A DNA stretch of 64,000 nt from Elusimicrobiota bacterium (GCA_016788905.1 JAEURZ010000003.1:103262-167261), one strand, 5' to 3'; numbered from the stretch's first letter, positions 42,935-53,868 are shown. Numbers and translations: made by a program. Notes: a model not told the origin generated them from the letters alone.

Positions 42935-44022
42935 AACGAATTCGAATGTCATTGAGCGGGGGCCGGAGTCCTGCAATTGTGGTGGGGGCTCGATTGGAAA
43001 ATATGGGCCGCGCGTTGGCTCCTCTTATTTCCGGACGGCGCGCCCTGGTTGTTAGCTCGGCTCCCATCGCGCGACTTTATGGGGAGCGCCTGTTGGGAGG
43101 ACTTCGTAAGGACGGTTTTACCCCCACGCTCGCCCTGATTCCAGATGGCGAATCCCACAAAACATTGGCTGTGGTCCAACGGCTTTACCAAAGGGCTCTG
43201 GCGGCTCGTTTGGATCGGGGATCGGTGTTGATGGCACTGGGCGGTGGAGTGGTTGGGGATGTGGCTGGGTTTGTGGCGGCCACCTATATGCGGGGGATTC
43301 CCTTTGTTCAGTGCCCCACCACTCTGTTGGCGATGGTGGACGCTTCGATCGGTGGGAAAACGGGGGTGGACCTTCCCCAAGGGAAAAACCTCGTGGGGGC
43401 CTTTTGGCAACCGATAGGTGTTTGGATGGATCTCACCACATTGACGACGTTGCCCGACCGGCAGTGGCGTACCGGTCTCGCCGAAATTATTAAATACGGG
43501 ATCATCGCGGACCCTGAAATCCTTGAGATTTTGGAAAAAATTGATCTCCCTGTTTTAAAAAAGAACATGCGCGTTTTGGAATCCTTGGTGGCCCGTTCGG
43601 CGGCCATTAAGGCGGATGTGGTATCCAAAGATGAGAAGGAACTGAGCGGTGTTCGGGCGACGTTAAACTTGGGACATACGTTTGGCCACGCGATTGAGTC
43701 CGTTTCCGGATACCGGGCCTATACCCATGGAGAAGCGGTGGCCATTGGTTTGTGTGCCGCGGCGCGGTTGGGGGAGCGTCTGGGCACGTTTCCCTTAAAC
43801 GCTATTCCAAGGGTGGAATCTCTCGTGGCGCGGTGGGGCCTTCCGACCCGCGTTCATCGGCGTTTGCCCCGGTCGAAAATTTTGGCCGCCATGGCACGAG
43901 ACAAGAAAACCGTGGATGGTGGATTTCGCTTTGTGGTCCCTGTTGGAATGGGCCGGGCCAAAGTGGTGGCCCAGGTTCCCCGGGACGATGTGTTTCAGAC
44001 GTTAACGGAGGTCGGGTTATGA
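42931..44022 (+). CDS. aroB: 3-dehydroquinate synthase
   Basis: A 363-residue NAD- and metal-dependent enzyme that cyclises DAHP to 3-dehydroquinate. The key stretches are LIPDGESHKTL, MALGGGVVGDVAGFVAATYM, GIPFVQCPTTLLAMVDASIGGKTGVD (read in parts), GLAEIIKYGII and the metal ligands in NLGHTFGHAIES. The start GTG overlaps aroK by 4 nt. It overlaps the peptidase gene downstream by 4 nt. Confidence 0.95.
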   Translation: MKRIRMSLSGGRSPAIVVGARLENMGRALAPLISGRRALVVSSAPIARLYGERLLGGLRKDGFTPTLALIPDGESHKTLAVVQRLYQRALAARLDRGSVLMALGGGVVGDVAGFVAATYMRGIPFVQCPTTLLAMVDASIGGKTGVDLPQGKNLVGAFWQPIGVWMDLTTLTTLPDRQWRTGLAEIIKYGIIADPEILEILEKIDLPVLKKNMRVLESLVARSAAIKADVVSKDEKELSGVRATLNLGHTFGHAIESVSGYRAYTHGEAVAIGLCAAARLGERLGTFPLNAIPRVESLVARWGLPTRVHRRLPRSKILAAMARDKKTVDGGFRFVVPVGMGRAKVVAQVPRDDVFQTLTEVGL

Positions 44023-45086
44023 GAATTCCCAAAGGCACGCTTCCCGCGGCGGTGTTTCGTGAACGGCGGGAAAGGTTGCTGGAAGTTTTTGATCGAAAAA
44101 AAATTGACGCCTATTTTTTCTCTAGCGTGGCGGACCTGTATTACCTGACGGGGTTTCATTCGGAGGGATTTTACGGGTTGGTGACGGGGAAGGGCACTTG
44201 GCTTTTCGCCTCCGCCCTTTTGGCGGGGCAAGTTCGTGAAAACGCTCCGGGGTGTCGGTTGGTGATCGGCAAACGCCTTTCGTTCGCTGTGGCGGATCTT
44301 GCTAAAAAATACCGCCTTAAAACCCTGGGGTTTGACGCGGATCAACTGAATTTTCGTTTGGGGGATGTGTTGAAGAAGAAAGGTTTGGCCCCTTGTCCCA
44401 ATCCCTTAGAAGAACTCCGGGCCATTAAGGGGGAAGAAGAGCTAAACCTCCTTCGGAAGGCCTGTCAGATTACCGCTCAGTCCGTTGCTTTTATCAAACC
44501 CCGTCTTCGCCCCGGGATGACCGAGAAAGAAATGGCCTGGGCCATCGAACAGCAATTTGTTAAGCGGGGCGCTCACGGGCTCGGGTTTGATCTGATTGCC
44601 GCGGTGGGGGTTCATACGTCTCTCCCCCATCACATCCCGGGAGACGCGATCTTGAAGGCCAACACCCCGGTTCTGTTCGACGTGGGATGCCGCGTGGGGG
44701 CCTATCGGTCCGACTTGACCCGCTCGTTCTTTTACGGTAAAATTCCTTCGAGTTACCGACGGATCTTTGACGTTGTTTTGGCGGCTCAGGCCGCAGGTAT
44801 TTCGAAAGTGCGGCCGGGGGCCACCGGAGGTGAAGTGGACGCCGCCACCCGGGGCGTTATTTCCAAGGCAGGTTACGGGCGGACCTTTGTTCACAGCACG
44901 GGCCATGGGGTGGGTATCGATATTCATGAACCCCCTTGGATTCGGCCCAAAAGCCCAGACGTTCTTGCGGCCAATATGCTCTTGACCGTTGAACCGGGGA
45001 TCTATTTGCCGGGCCGGTTTGGGGTTCGGATTGAAGACACGCTTCGTGTTTCTCCCACCGGACACGAAATACTGACACAAGTTTAA
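44019..45086 (+). CDS. pepQ: M24 family Xaa-Pro peptidase
   Basis: A 355-residue metallopeptidase of the creatinase/prolidase type. The N-terminal creatinase-like domain is followed by the pita-bread domain, with metal ligands visible in FDVGCRVGAYRSDLTRSF (two Asp), HSTGHGVGIDIHE (His), TVEPGIYLPG (Glu) and RIEDTLRV (Glu). It cleaves peptides next to proline in the cytoplasm. ATG 44019 follows GGAGGT at 7 nt and overlaps aroB by 4 nt. The order peptidase-efp-accB-accC is common among bacteria. An aminopeptidase P identity is equally possible. Confidence 0.88.
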   Translation: MRIPKGTLPAAVFRERRERLLEVFDRKKIDAYFFSSVADLYYLTGFHSEGFYGLVTGKGTWLFASALLAGQVRENAPGCRLVIGKRLSFAVADLAKKYRLKTLGFDADQLNFRLGDVLKKKGLAPCPNPLEELRAIKGEEELNLLRKACQITAQSVAFIKPRLRPGMTEKEMAWAIEQQFVKRGAHGLGFDLIAAVGVHTSLPHHIPGDAILKANTPVLFDVGCRVGAYRSDLTRSFFYGKIPSSYRRIFDVVLAAQAAGISKVRPGATGGEVDAATRGVISKAGYGRTFVHSTGHGVGIDIHEPPWIRPKSPDVLAANMLLTVEPGIYLPGRFGVRIEDTLRVSPTGHEILTQV

Positions 45087-45113
45087 CACTATCTTTCTCT
45101 AGGGGAGCGGTCT

Positions 45114-45671
45114 ATGATCAGTACATCGGATATGGGGAACGGCACTGTTTTTGAACATGAGGGTGTCGTCTATCAGATCGTTTGGTTTCAGCACCACAAA
45201 CCCGGGAAGGGAGGTGCTATGCTCCGGGTGAAAATTCGGAACGTCCGAACGGGTGCCACGATTGAGCGCACCTTTAAGTCGGGTGAGCGGTTTAAGGAAC
45301 TCTCCCTCTCACGGAAACCCATGCAGTACCTTTACGCGGAAGGGGACAATTTTACATTTATGGATCCCAAAACCTTCGATCAGGTTCCCGTGCCGAAAGA
45401 AAAATTGGGTGACTCCCATCGATTCCTTACGGAAAACATGGACGTGCAGGCTCTTTACCTTGAAGAAGAATTTTTAGGTGTGGATCTTCCCACCAGCGTG
45501 GCTTTAAAGGTGGAAAGCACTGTCCCAGGGGTGAAAGGTGATTCCGTGTCCAACATGGTGAAGCCGGCCACTCTGGAAAACAAGATGGAAGTGATGGTCC
45601 CTCTTTTTATTAAAGAAGGGGAGTCCATCCTGGTGGACACCCGAACCAGCGAATATTTGAGCCGCGTATGA
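45114..45671 (+). CDS. efp: Translation elongation factor P
   Basis: A 185-residue three-domain factor that rescues ribosomes stalled on polyproline. The N-terminal loop reads HHKPGKGGAMLRVKIRN, with Lys32 at the position that is modified in many bacteria. The OB domains continue with YAEGDNFTFMDPKTFDQV, and the C-terminal motif is STVPGVKGDSVSNMVKPATLE. A GGGGAGCGG ribosome site precedes it. It overlaps accB by 4 nt. Long proline runs in nearby proteins such as the LptE tail would fit a need for EF-P. Confidence 0.95.
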   Translation: MISTSDMGNGTVFEHEGVVYQIVWFQHHKPGKGGAMLRVKIRNVRTGATIERTFKSGERFKELSLSRKPMQYLYAEGDNFTFMDPKTFDQVPVPKEKLGDSHRFLTENMDVQALYLEEEFLGVDLPTSVALKVESTVPGVKGDSVSNMVKPATLENKMEVMVPLFIKEGESILVDTRTSEYLSRV

Positions 45672-46108
45672 AAAACCGCGTGAACGGAGAAGAAGCGCCT
45701 CCGACGTTAGAGGAATTGCTCGCATTTGCCGCTGAGTCGGGGTTGTCTGAAGTGATATGGGAAAAGGAGGGGCGGCGTCTGGCGTTTAAGAGGACGTTGG
45801 CGCCGGTGGTTCCCGCACCGACCGATTTGTCTTTGGAGAAATCTGCCCCTCTGGAGCCGTTGGTCCATCCCGTCAAATCCCCCATGGTGGGGACTTTTTT
45901 CCGTGCACCGAAAGGCCGGCCTCCCCTTGTGGTGGAAGGCGATGAGGTGTCGCCGGGTCAACGGCTGGGGATGGTGGAAGCCATGCAGGTCCCGAAAGAT
46001 GTCGTGGCCGACGTGAAGGGCCGAATCGTTCGTGTTTTGGTGGAAAACGCGCATTCGGTGGAATACGGTCAACCACTTTTTGAGATCGAAAAATCCGAGG
46101 GGGCCTGA
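45668..46108 (+). CDS. accB: Biotin carboxyl carrier protein homologue lacking the biotinyl lysine
   Basis: The 146-residue protein has an N-terminal helical part, a Pro/Ala linker and a biotinyl-like domain (VKSPMVGTFFRAPKGRPP, then GDEVSPGQRLGMVEAM). In normal AccB the sequence is EAMKM with biotin on the Lys. Here it is EAMQVPKDV, with Gln107 (CAG at 45986-45988) at that position and a Lys three residues later (K110). Otherwise the domain looks intact, and the gene is joined to efp and accC as usual. Either the protein is not biotinylated at the normal site or there is a local sequence error. Confidence 0.85.
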   Translation: MKNRVNGEEAPPTLEELLAFAAESGLSEVIWEKEGRRLAFKRTLAPVVPAPTDLSLEKSAPLEPLVHPVKSPMVGTFFRAPKGRPPLVVEGDEVSPGQRLGMVEAMQVPKDVVADVKGRIVRVLVENAHSVEYGQPLFEIEKSEGA

Positions 46109-47484
46109 TGTTTAAGAAAATTTTGATCGCCAATCGAGGGGAGATCGCGGTGCGTGTGGTTCGCGCGTGCCGGGAGCTGGGGATTCGTACGGTGGCTGTC
46201 CATTCCGACATCGATCGGGAATCCCTTCATGTTCGATTTGCCGACGAGTCCGTTTGCATCGGGCCTGGGCCCGCTGGGGAAAGTTATTTAAATATCCCCG
46301 CTATTATATCGGCCGCCGAAATAACGGGCGCTGACGCCATTCACCCCGGGTATGGCTTTTTGTCGGAAAACACTCATTTCGCTGAAGTGTGCGAAAGCTG
46401 TCACATCACCTTCATCGGACCTTCCAAAGATGCCCTTCGTAAAATGGGAGACAAGGCCGAGGCCCGGAAAATCATGGGCGATTACGGTGTTCCCATTATC
46501 CCAGGAACGAAGGGATGTATTGATGTCAACGATAAGGATTTGCATAAAATCGCCAAAAAAATCGGTTACCCGATTTTAGTGAAAGCCAAGGCCGGAGGCG
46601 GGGGAAAAGGCATGCGCGTGGTTCAGGAAGCGAGTTTCTTAAAAGACGCCATCAACGCCGCGGCGAACGAGGCCAAGGCCGCTTTCGGTAACGGAGAGGT
46701 TTACTTGGAGCGCTATTTGACCGCGCCCCGGCACATTGAAGTTCAAATTCTGGGAGATGCCTTCGGCAACGTGGTGAGTTTTCCCGAACGGGATTGTTCG
46801 GTTCAACGGCGTCATCAAAAGCTCATTGAGGAATCCCCGTCCTCCTCCATATCGGAGAGTATTCGAAAAAAAATGGGGAAGGCCGCTCGCTTGGCGGCCA
46901 AGGCCGTGAAGTATCAAACCGTGGCGACAGTCGAATTCCTGTATGATAAAAAGGCCAATGACTTCTTTTTTATTGAAATGAACACGCGGATTCAGGTGGA
47001 GCATCCGGTCACGGAAATGGTCACGGGGATCGATTTGATCAAAGAGCAAATCCGAACCGCGGCGGGTGAAAAAATTCCGTTTTCCTCGGACGATATCCAA
47101 ATCCGACACCACGCCATGGAGTGCCGGATCAACGCGGAAGATCCTGACCGGAATTTCATGCCCTCTCCAGGGAAAATCACCCAGTTGATTCTTCCGGGGG
47201 GGCCCGGTGTGCGTGTGGACACCCATGTCTTTCAGGGGTATACCATCCCCACCTATTACGATAGTTTGATGGCGAAGCTTATTGTGGCGACGCGTTACGG
47301 GCCTGGGGGAGGGCGAGAACACACGATTCGCCGCATGGCTCGGGCCCTCAACGAATTTACCGTGGATGGTGTCAAAACCACCATCCCGTTTCATCGGGAC
47401 GTGATGGCCCACGAGGCTTTCATGAAGGGCGATGTGACAACGGATTTCATCGAAAAACATTTGGCGCTGCAGCCGGCCCACTGA
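46108..47484 (+). CDS. accC: Acetyl-CoA carboxylase, biotin carboxylase subunit
   Basis: A 458-residue ATP-grasp enzyme that carboxylates biotin on the carrier protein. It begins FKKILIANRGEIAVRVVRAC and contains DAIHPGYGFLSEN, the glycine loop AKAGGGGKGMRVV, SVQRRHQKLIEESPS, IEMNTRIQVEHPVTEM and ECRINAEDP. All the usual ATP, bicarbonate and biotin residues appear present, in contrast to the odd AccB next to it. Its ATG overlaps the accB stop by 1 nt. Confidence 0.96.
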   Translation: MFKKILIANRGEIAVRVVRACRELGIRTVAVHSDIDRESLHVRFADESVCIGPGPAGESYLNIPAIISAAEITGADAIHPGYGFLSENTHFAEVCESCHITFIGPSKDALRKMGDKAEARKIMGDYGVPIIPGTKGCIDVNDKDLHKIAKKIGYPILVKAKAGGGGKGMRVVQEASFLKDAINAAANEAKAAFGNGEVYLERYLTAPRHIEVQILGDAFGNVVSFPERDCSVQRRHQKLIEESPSSSISESIRKKMGKAARLAAKAVKYQTVATVEFLYDKKANDFFFIEMNTRIQVEHPVTEMVTGIDLIKEQIRTAAGEKIPFSSDDIQIRHHAMECRINAEDPDRNFMPSPGKITQLILPGGPGVRVDTHVFQGYTIPTYYDSLMAKLIVATRYGPGGGREHTIRRMARALNEFTVDGVKTTIPFHRDVMAHEAFMKGDVTTDFIEKHLALQPAH

Positions 47485-47488
47485 TCCT

Positions 47489-48103
47489 GTGTCTCCGACT
47501 AAGAAGGAAAGCTTTCAGGACAGAATTCGGGCTCAGCTCAAAGAGTCGTCCGATAACCTTCGTCTTCTATCGGACGAAGCTCCTTCGATTGAGAAAGCCG
47601 CTCGGGTCTTGGTGGCGGCTCTTCGCCAAAAGAAGAAGGTGGTGGCTTTTGGCAATGGGGGATCGGCGGCCGACGCCCAGCATTTAACAGCGGAACTTTC
47701 TGGTCGGTTTGAGAAAAATCGCCCCGGGCTCCCCGCGGTGGCTCTCACCACCAACAGTTCGACCTTGACGGCCATCGCCAACGACTATTCGTACAAAGAA
47801 GTTTTTTCACGCCAGTTGGAGAATTTTATCCATCGGGGGGATGTGGTGGTGGCCATCTCCACTTCGGGGAACTCGGAAAACGTTTTGGAAGGCGTACGCG
47901 TGGCCCAACAAGCGGGCGCCGTGGTGATCGCTTGGACCGGACAGGGCGGGGGAAAACTAAAAGCGGTGGCGGATGTTTGTTTAACCGTTCCCTCACGGCG
48001 CACCTCGCGGATCCAAGAGGGACACCTGGCTCTTCTCCACACGCTCTGCGGAATCATTGAAGAGGAACTGTATCCCTCCGTGGGGAAGGCGACCGGTTAT
48101 TAA
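47489..48103 (+). CDS. gmhA: Sedoheptulose-7-phosphate isomerase
   Basis: A 204-residue SIS-domain isomerase that converts sedoheptulose 7-phosphate to heptose 7-phosphate for the LPS inner core. Motifs are VVAFGNGGSAADAQHLTAELSGRF, TANSSTLTAIANDY-like TTNSSTLTAIANDYSY, VAISTSGNSENVLEG and RIQEGHLALLHTLC with the catalytic His. GTG 47489 is the start, five bases after accC. The next gene completes another step of the same pathway. Confidence 0.92.
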   Translation: MSPTKKESFQDRIRAQLKESSDNLRLLSDEAPSIEKAARVLVAALRQKKKVVAFGNGGSAADAQHLTAELSGRFEKNRPGLPAVALTTNSSTLTAIANDYSYKEVFSRQLENFIHRGDVVVAISTSGNSENVLEGVRVAQQAGAVVIAWTGQGGGKLKAVADVCLTVPSRRTSRIQEGHLALLHTLCGIIEEELYPSVGKATGY

Positions 48104-48139
48104 TCGCGCTGTTCCCCTCTTTTATCCCGAGGTTCACAC

Positions 48140-48628
48140 ATGAACGGGACTGTCGTTTCGGGAAAATCGTTAGCGACACGCCTGGCGCCCATTCGTCGAG
48201 GGAAAACGGTTGTCTTTACCAATGGTTGTTTTGATTTGGTTCACGCGGGGCACTTAAAGGTGCTCGATTGGGCCAAGCGGCAGGGGGATTTGTTGGTGGT
48301 GGGGTTGAACGCGGATGTTTCTGTGCGGCGTATAAAGGGGCCCCTTCGGCCCATCCTTCCCCTGAAAGATCGAGCCGCGCTGATGGCCGCTCTCCGCCCC
48401 GTGGATTTTGTGACCTGGTTTTTAGAGGACACCCCTCTTCAACTGATTCGACTTCTCCGTCCCGACATCTTGGTGAAAGGCGGGGATTGGGCTTCCGGGT
48501 CCATCGTGGGGCGTGAGTTTGTTCAGAAGGTCGTGCGGGTTCCCCTCATGAAGGGGTGTTCCACAACGGGTATCATCCAAACGATTGTCCAACGCTATGG
48601 TTCATCGTCTGCCCGCAAGAAAGAATAG
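48140..48628 (+). CDS. rfaE2: Heptose 1-phosphate adenylyltransferase (RfaE2/HldE C-domain)
   Basis: A 162-residue nucleotidyltransferase that transfers AMP to heptose 1-phosphate to give ADP-heptose for LPS. The class signature is VFTNGCFDLVHAGHLKVLD (HXGH); later come ILPLKDRAALMAALRPVDFV, RPDILVKGGDW and STTGIIQTI. It corresponds to the C-terminal half of E. coli HldE, so the kinase half must be encoded elsewhere. A GAGGT site is located upstream. Its end overlaps the thiD2 gene. Confidence 0.9.
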   Translation: MNGTVVSGKSLATRLAPIRRGKTVVFTNGCFDLVHAGHLKVLDWAKRQGDLLVVGLNADVSVRRIKGPLRPILPLKDRAALMAALRPVDFVTWFLEDTPLQLIRLLRPDILVKGGDWASGSIVGREFVQKVVRVPLMKGCSTTGIIQTIVQRYGSSSARKKE

Positions 48629-49033
48629 GGCGGCGACGGTTGAGCGTTTTCGCGTTCTGGACGCCAACCTGAATCGTGCCCGGGAAGGCCTACGCGTTTT
48701 GGAGGACACCGCACGGTTCGTTTGGAAGGACCGGGTGTTGTTCGGATCCCTGCGCGGAGCACGACACGATTTGGACACCTTGACCCGGACCGCTTACCCC
48801 CAACTGGTGGGGGGCCGGGAGAGCGTCACGGATTTGGGACGCCGAATGGCCGAAGGCAAATCCCGGGACTGGCCCGGTTTGGTTGCCGCCAATTTCCGGC
48901 GCGTGCAAGAGGCGGTTCGTGTGTTGGAAGAGTACGGAAAGGTTTTTAGCCCGGGGGCCTCGGCGCGGTTTAAAAAAGTCAGGTTTCAGATGTATGTCAA
49001 TGAAAAAACGGCGTTGTCTCATTTGGAGATCTA

Positions 49034-49034
<1 letters not shown>
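48597..49034 (+). CDS. ThiD2-like domain protein (possible HMP-phosphate kinase)
   Basis: A 145-residue helical protein containing FRVLDANLNRAREGLRVLED, TARFVWKD, LRGARHDLD and FRRVQEAVRVLEEYGKV. This is the signature of the domain (ThiD2) found fused to thiamine-phosphate synthase in some bacteria; family members have been reported to phosphorylate HMP-P. Here it stands alone, 1 nt overlapping thiE and upstream of thiC, consistent with the pyrimidine branch of thiamine synthesis. ATG 48597 is chosen over TTG 48585; it starts within rfaE2. Confidence 0.75.
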
Positions 49035-51102
<2,068 letters not shown>

Positions 51103-51118
51103 GCGGCTCGTGTATTGA

Positions 51119-52063
51119 GTGAAAAAGAGCTCCTCGGTTCCGCTGTCGGTGCGGGTTCGTGTTCCCGCGACTTCCGCCAATCTCGGGCCGGGTTTTGATG
51201 CCTTGGGTTTGGCCGTCGGCCTTTACGACGAGATTCGGGTGCGTTTTGGTTCCCCCGATCAGCGCTCGCCCCTTCGTGTTACGGCGGAGGGAATGGGGGG
51301 CAGTGACATTCCCACGGACGCGACCAACTTGGCCTACCGCGCCATGGGGCGGTTGTTTCAGGCGGCGGGAAAATCAATGCCCTCGGTGGAAATCCATTTG
51401 ACGGTTCGGCTCCCCGTGGCCGGCGGATTGGGATCCTCATCAGCCGCCATTGTGGGAGGCCTGATCGCCGCCAACACCGCGATGAAAGGTTTTTTTTCAA
51501 TGGACGATTTAATTGAGATGGCGACAGCGTTGGAGGGCCATCCGGACAACGTCTTACCGGCTTTGGTGGGCGGATTGTGCGCGGGAATCGTCACTCCCAA
51601 TGGGGTGAAGTATGTGGCGTGGAAAGACGCCTACCTCACCCGTGACCTCCGTGCGGTGGTGTGCACCCCGAATTTGAAAGTGCCCACGGAACGGGCGCGT
51701 CGGGTTCTTCCCGCGCGGGTGGATCGGAAAGACGCGGTTTATAACGCGGCCCATGTGGCGCTCTTCTTGAGTGCCCTCAAGGAAAAGCGCTACGATCTAT
51801 TGGGCGAAGCCATGGGAGACCGGTTGCACCAGCCCTATCGGGCCGCTTTGGTCCCTGGTCTCATGGACGTGATCGCGGGGGCCCGAGCCGGGGGCGCTTA
51901 CGGGGCCGCTCTTTCGGGCGCCGGTCCGACGGTGTTGGCCTTAACTTCAAAAGAAAAAGCGTCGAATGTCGCTCGGGCCATGGAACGGGTTTTTCGCGAG
52001 AAGGGCTCTCCCTCTCTTTCTCGGGTTCTAAGTTTAGAATTGCAAGGGGCGCGATTGTTTTAG
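51119..52063 (+). CDS. thrB: Homoserine kinase
   Basis: A 314-residue GHMP kinase that phosphorylates L-homoserine on the way to threonine. The N-terminal RVPATSANLGPGFDALGLAV, the ATP loop LPVAGGLGSSSAAIVGG, HPDNVLPALVGGL and the C-terminal GAALSGAGPTVLAL motif are all present. The GTG start lies 16 nt after thiC. lysC follows in the same direction, beyond two small genes, so aspartate-family genes are grouped. Confidence 0.93.
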   Translation: MKKSSSVPLSVRVRVPATSANLGPGFDALGLAVGLYDEIRVRFGSPDQRSPLRVTAEGMGGSDIPTDATNLAYRAMGRLFQAAGKSMPSVEIHLTVRLPVAGGLGSSSAAIVGGLIAANTAMKGFFSMDDLIEMATALEGHPDNVLPALVGGLCAGIVTPNGVKYVAWKDAYLTRDLRAVVCTPNLKVPTERARRVLPARVDRKDAVYNAAHVALFLSALKEKRYDLLGEAMGDRLHQPYRAALVPGLMDVIAGARAGGAYGAALSGAGPTVLALTSKEKASNVARAMERVFREKGSPSLSRVLSLELQGARLF

Positions 52064-52082
52064 AAAGAAATATGGAGTTTTT

Positions 52083-52319
52083 ATGCCGACCGTTTTTCGA
52101 GAAAAAGGATTTCGATTTCATTTTTACAGCAACGAAAGTTTCGAACCGTGCCATATTCATATTTCTGGACATGGTGGGGAAGCGAAATTTTGGATTCCAT
52201 CGTGTCAGTTGGTGTGGAGTCAAGGGCTAAATTCCCATGATTTGAGAGTTCTCATGAAAATATTGGGGGCTAAAAAATCTCTCATACAGGAGAAATGGAA
52301 TGAACACTTCAACATTTAA
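52083..52319 (+). CDS. DUF4160 domain protein
   Basis: A 78-residue protein matching DUF4160: PTVFREKGFRFHFYSNESFEPCHIHI with a HIHI histidine pair, then GEAKFWIPSCQLVWSQG and LIQEKWNEHF. Such proteins are nearly always paired with DUF2442 proteins, and they have been proposed to be toxin-antitoxin-like; no activity is established. The local base composition is more AT-rich than that of its neighbours. It has a GGAG site and overlaps the next gene by 20 nt. It appears inserted between thrB and lysC. Confidence 0.8.
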   Translation: MPTVFREKGFRFHFYSNESFEPCHIHISGHGGEAKFWIPSCQLVWSQGLNSHDLRVLMKILGAKKSLIQEKWNEHFNI

Positions 52320-52572
52320 TTCGTCGGAATGGCCGGCCATTCTGTCTGTGTCATTCCCCAAAGATACCTTGCGTGTTTCCTTGAGTGATGGGCGCGTCGT
52401 TGAGGTCCCTTTGGCGTGGTTTCCTTCTTTAAGTCGGGCTTCCAAGAAGGAACTTCGTGATTGCAAAATTTCAGTTTCAGGGTATGGAATTCATTGGCCT
52501 TCTCTGGACGAAGATTTGAGCGTTTTTGGGTTTTTATATGCCCCTGCAAATCGTGTTCACAAAGCCGCCTGA
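52300..52572 (+). CDS. DUF2442 domain protein
   Basis: A 90-residue protein of the DUF2442 type. It has VSFPKDTLRVSLSDGRVVEVPLAWFPSL (seen in parts), followed by the end pattern GIHWPSLDEDLSVFGFLY. It is the usual partner of DUF4160 and may act as its antitoxin or adaptor, by analogy only. Translation is probably coupled to the upstream gene by the 20-nt overlap. It is AT-rich like its partner, suggesting that the pair was acquired together. Confidence 0.8.
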   Translation: MNTSTFNSSEWPAILSVSFPKDTLRVSLSDGRVVEVPLAWFPSLSRASKKELRDCKISVSGYGIHWPSLDEDLSVFGFLYAPANRVHKAA

Positions 52573-52598
52573 CATATCGTTTCGGGTGATTTAGTTCG

Positions 52599-52604
52599 TA
52601 TAAT
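52599..52604 (+). promoter_or_regulatory. -10 element before lysC
   Basis: A perfect TATAAT lies 28 nt before the lysC ATG. No -35 is well placed; CTGACA (52569-52574) is 24 nt away, which is too far. Unlike the leaderless cases, lysC has a GGGAG ribosome site (52620-52624). Confidence 0.45.
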
Positions 52605-52631
52605 CGTTATCGATAGAATGGGAGTTTGCAC

Positions 52632-53867
52632 ATGAGCCAGTTGGTTGTGATGAAATTCGGGGGGAGTTCTGTGGCGGACGCCGACCGCATGAAAGTGGTG
52701 GCCAGTCGGATCGTCGCCCGGAAGAAAGGGGGAAATCGTATCGTGGTGGTGGTGTCCGCCCCAGGAGATATGACCGATGATTTAATCGCGATGGCCGACA
52801 AAATTTCAGAGAATCCATCGGGTCGGGAAATGGACATGCTTTTGTCAACAGGTGAGCAGGTGTCCATTGCCCTCCTGTCGATGGCCATTAACGAAAAAGG
52901 GGTGCGGGCTGTTTCCCTGACTGGTCCCCAAGCGGGTATTTTTGCGGATGACACCCACTCCCGGGCGCGCATCACGCGCATTCAACCCAAAAAGGTTTTG
53001 AGCGAGTTGAAAAAGAAGAGTGTGGTTATTGTCGCGGGATTTCAAGGGTTGAACTCGAATGCGGATATCACCACGTTGGGACGGGGGGGGTCGGATCTAA
53101 CGGCGGTGGCTTTAGCGGCCGCCCTCAAAGCCGACCTCTGTGAAATCTATACGGACGTTCAGGGTGTTTTTACGACAGACCCTCGGATCGTTCCTGAGGC
53201 ACAGAAAATTGACAGGATCTCGTTTGAGGAAATGTTGGAATTGGCCGGGGCGGGGGCCCAGGTGATGCAACCCCGATCCATTGAAGTGGGAAAAAAATAC
53301 AACGTGGACATTCACGTTCGATCGTCTTTTATTGAGGAAGAAGGAACGTTGATTACGGCGGAGGTGCCGCGCATGGAAAACGTAGTGGTGTCCGGGGTCG
53401 CTTACGATCCCAAGCAAGCGAAGATCACTTTACGGAACATCCCGGATCGTCCGGGTGTGGCGGCCCGGGTGTTTGGTCCCTTGGCGGAAGAAGGCGTGAA
53501 CGTGGACATGATCATCCAATCGGCACCGGAGTCGAACCGGAACGACATCTCTTTCACTGTGGGCCGCGGGGACACTAAAAAAGCCATGAAAATCATGAAC
53601 GAAGTGGCCGGGTTGCTTAAGGCGGAAGAAGTGGTGTTGGACGATAAAATGGCCAAGGTCTCCATTGTGGGCGTGGGAATGAGAAGTCACCCGGGTGTGG
53701 CGGCGACTTTGTTTCGCGCGTTGGCGGATGGGGGTGTGAACATTGACATGATTTCAACTTCGGAGATTAAGGTGGCGTGCATGGTCAGGGAAAACGATGG
53801 GCCCAAAGCGGTGCGCATCGCGCACAAGTCTTTTGGTTTGGACAAACCGCACCTGAAGGCCAACTAG
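52632..53867 (+). CDS. lysC: Aspartate kinase
   Basis: A 411-residue aspartokinase that commits aspartate to lysine, threonine, methionine and isoleucine synthesis. The kinase start VVMKFGGSSVADADRMKVVA, VVVSAPGDMTD, LLSTGEQVS, GFQGLNSNADITTLGRGGSD and two C-terminal ACT domains (NIPDRPGVAARVFGPLAEEG, VGVGMRSHPGVAATLFRAL) are visible, so it should be feedback-regulated. ATG 52632 is chosen because GGGAG lies 7 nt upstream. It is followed after 1 nt by citramalate synthase. Confidence 0.95.
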   Translation: MSQLVVMKFGGSSVADADRMKVVASRIVARKKGGNRIVVVVSAPGDMTDDLIAMADKISENPSGREMDMLLSTGEQVSIALLSMAINEKGVRAVSLTGPQAGIFADDTHSRARITRIQPKKVLSELKKKSVVIVAGFQGLNSNADITTLGRGGSDLTAVALAAALKADLCEIYTDVQGVFTTDPRIVPEAQKIDRISFEEMLELAGAGAQVMQPRSIEVGKKYNVDIHVRSSFIEEEGTLITAEVPRMENVVVSGVAYDPKQAKITLRNIPDRPGVAARVFGPLAEEGVNVDMIIQSAPESNRNDISFTVGRGDTKKAMKIMNEVAGLLKAEEVVLDDKMAKVSIVGVGMRSHPGVAATLFRALADGGVNIDMISTSEIKVACMVRENDGPKAVRIAHKSFGLDKPHLKAN

Positions 53868-53868
53868 C

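Noticed and set aside
43752-44018. N-terminal extension of the M24 peptidase in the same frame
   Set aside because: It lies inside aroB, has unusual composition, and ATG 44019 has a strong GGAGGT site and family-like start.
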